From: Pseudonocardia alni | Lineage (GTDB): Bacteria; Actinomycetota; Actinomycetes; Mycobacteriales; Pseudonocardiaceae | NCBI RefSeq assembly: GCF_002813375.1 | Contig: NZ_PHUJ01000003.1 | Location: forward strand, 2,976,001 to 3,040,000 | Direction: 5' to 3' | DNA length: 64,000 nucleotides | Shown: in pieces, positions 63,978-64,000 of the stretch | Numbering within the stretch: position 1 is the stretch's first letter | Layout: each line of letters begins with the position of its first letter | Notes under the pieces: generated by a model | The model's input: only the letters and a program-made list of their open reading frames with translations | Database searches by the model: none | What the model was told of the DNA's origin: nothing | Translations under genes and position numbers: made by a program

Positions 63978-64000
63978 GCCTTCTTCGCCTCCAGGATCGC
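63974..64000 (-). CDS. 3' end of an upstream gene, possibly a thiolase
   Basis: Only the last eight codons (AILEAKKA) and the TGA stop at 63976-63974 are in the window, overlapping the fabG4 ATG. By comparison with the mycobacterial fadA2-fabG4-htdX cluster it could be an acetyl-CoA acyltransferase, but the visible residues do not show this. Confidence 0.4.
   Translation of the reverse strand, partial: AILEAKKA

Noticed and set aside
1..64000. tRNA or rRNA genes, CRISPR arrays, insertion sequences, phage attachment sites
   Set aside because: Reading through the window I found no cloverleaf-like sequence, regularly spaced repeat, transposase or integrase; a dedicated RNA-gene scan was not possible here.

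Overview
The window is a very GC-rich, densely packed actinobacterial chromosome segment. GTG starts are frequent, and many genes overlap by four bases (GTGA or ATGA). Gene content and order (hpt-ftsH-folE-folP-folB-folK, dacB/ppa, accD1-accA1-acyl-CoA dehydrogenase with a TetR gene, htdX-fabG4, a mycobacterial-type dapC) match Mycobacteriales/Pseudonocardiales. The combination fits a Pseudonocardia-like organism, but this is inferred from gene content and not from a marker gene. I saw no rRNA or tRNA genes, CRISPR array, transposase or prophage.

Layout. 1-14575: folate and cell-maintenance block, with DUF2520 protein (partial), PrsW, DUF3180, folK, folB, folP, folE, ftsH, a secreted serine protease, hpt, tilS, a zinc metalloprotease, dacB and ppa. 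14620-24704: mixed metabolism, with thiolase and MaoC hydratase, a MEDS/ATPase regulator, a SirB1-type protein, phosphofructokinase, flavin reductase, sodA, a membrane/polyamine-synthase-like fusion and an MDR oxidoreductase. 24797-33392: a branched-chain acyl-CoA degradation operon (accD1-accA1-acyl-CoA dehydrogenase) and its probable TetR regulator, with a tail-to-tail two-component pair between them. Both divergent promoter regions carry the same GTTAAY-N4-GTTAAC operator. 33415-35767: metal P1B-ATPase and ArsR sensor around a shared operator. 36749-38276: an XRE regulator ending in YALAA, facing two unusual clpP genes. 38356-45948: a DICT protein with a degenerate GGDEF domain, then a complete fructose phosphotransferase locus (ptsI divergent from deoR-fruK-IIA-IIBC-ptsH). 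46097-64000: GH42 beta-galactosidase, ppc, an AviRa-like rRNA methyltransferase, orphan pxpA, prolyl oligopeptidase, SIMPL protein, acyl-CoA synthetase, adenylate cyclase, dapC, a 24-codon acidic micro-ORF, and htdX-fabG4.

How the genes work together. The fol genes run from GTP to the pterin-sulfonamide branch of folate and are translationally coupled. The accD1 operon fits leucine/branched acyl-CoA breakdown, with a regulatory link to a two-component system written in the operators. The fru locus carries every PTS phosphotransfer protein in one place and is probably controlled by its DeoR repressor. The XRE-clpP locus looks like a protease feedback switch: an activator or repressor carrying its own ClpP degradation tag, with CGC-N5-GCG palindromes in front of both transcription units. 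The most interesting parts are this XRE-clpP locus, the TetR operator network, the AviRa-like gene, the micro-ORF at 61499-61573, and a family of GAGATGCA hairpins between genes.
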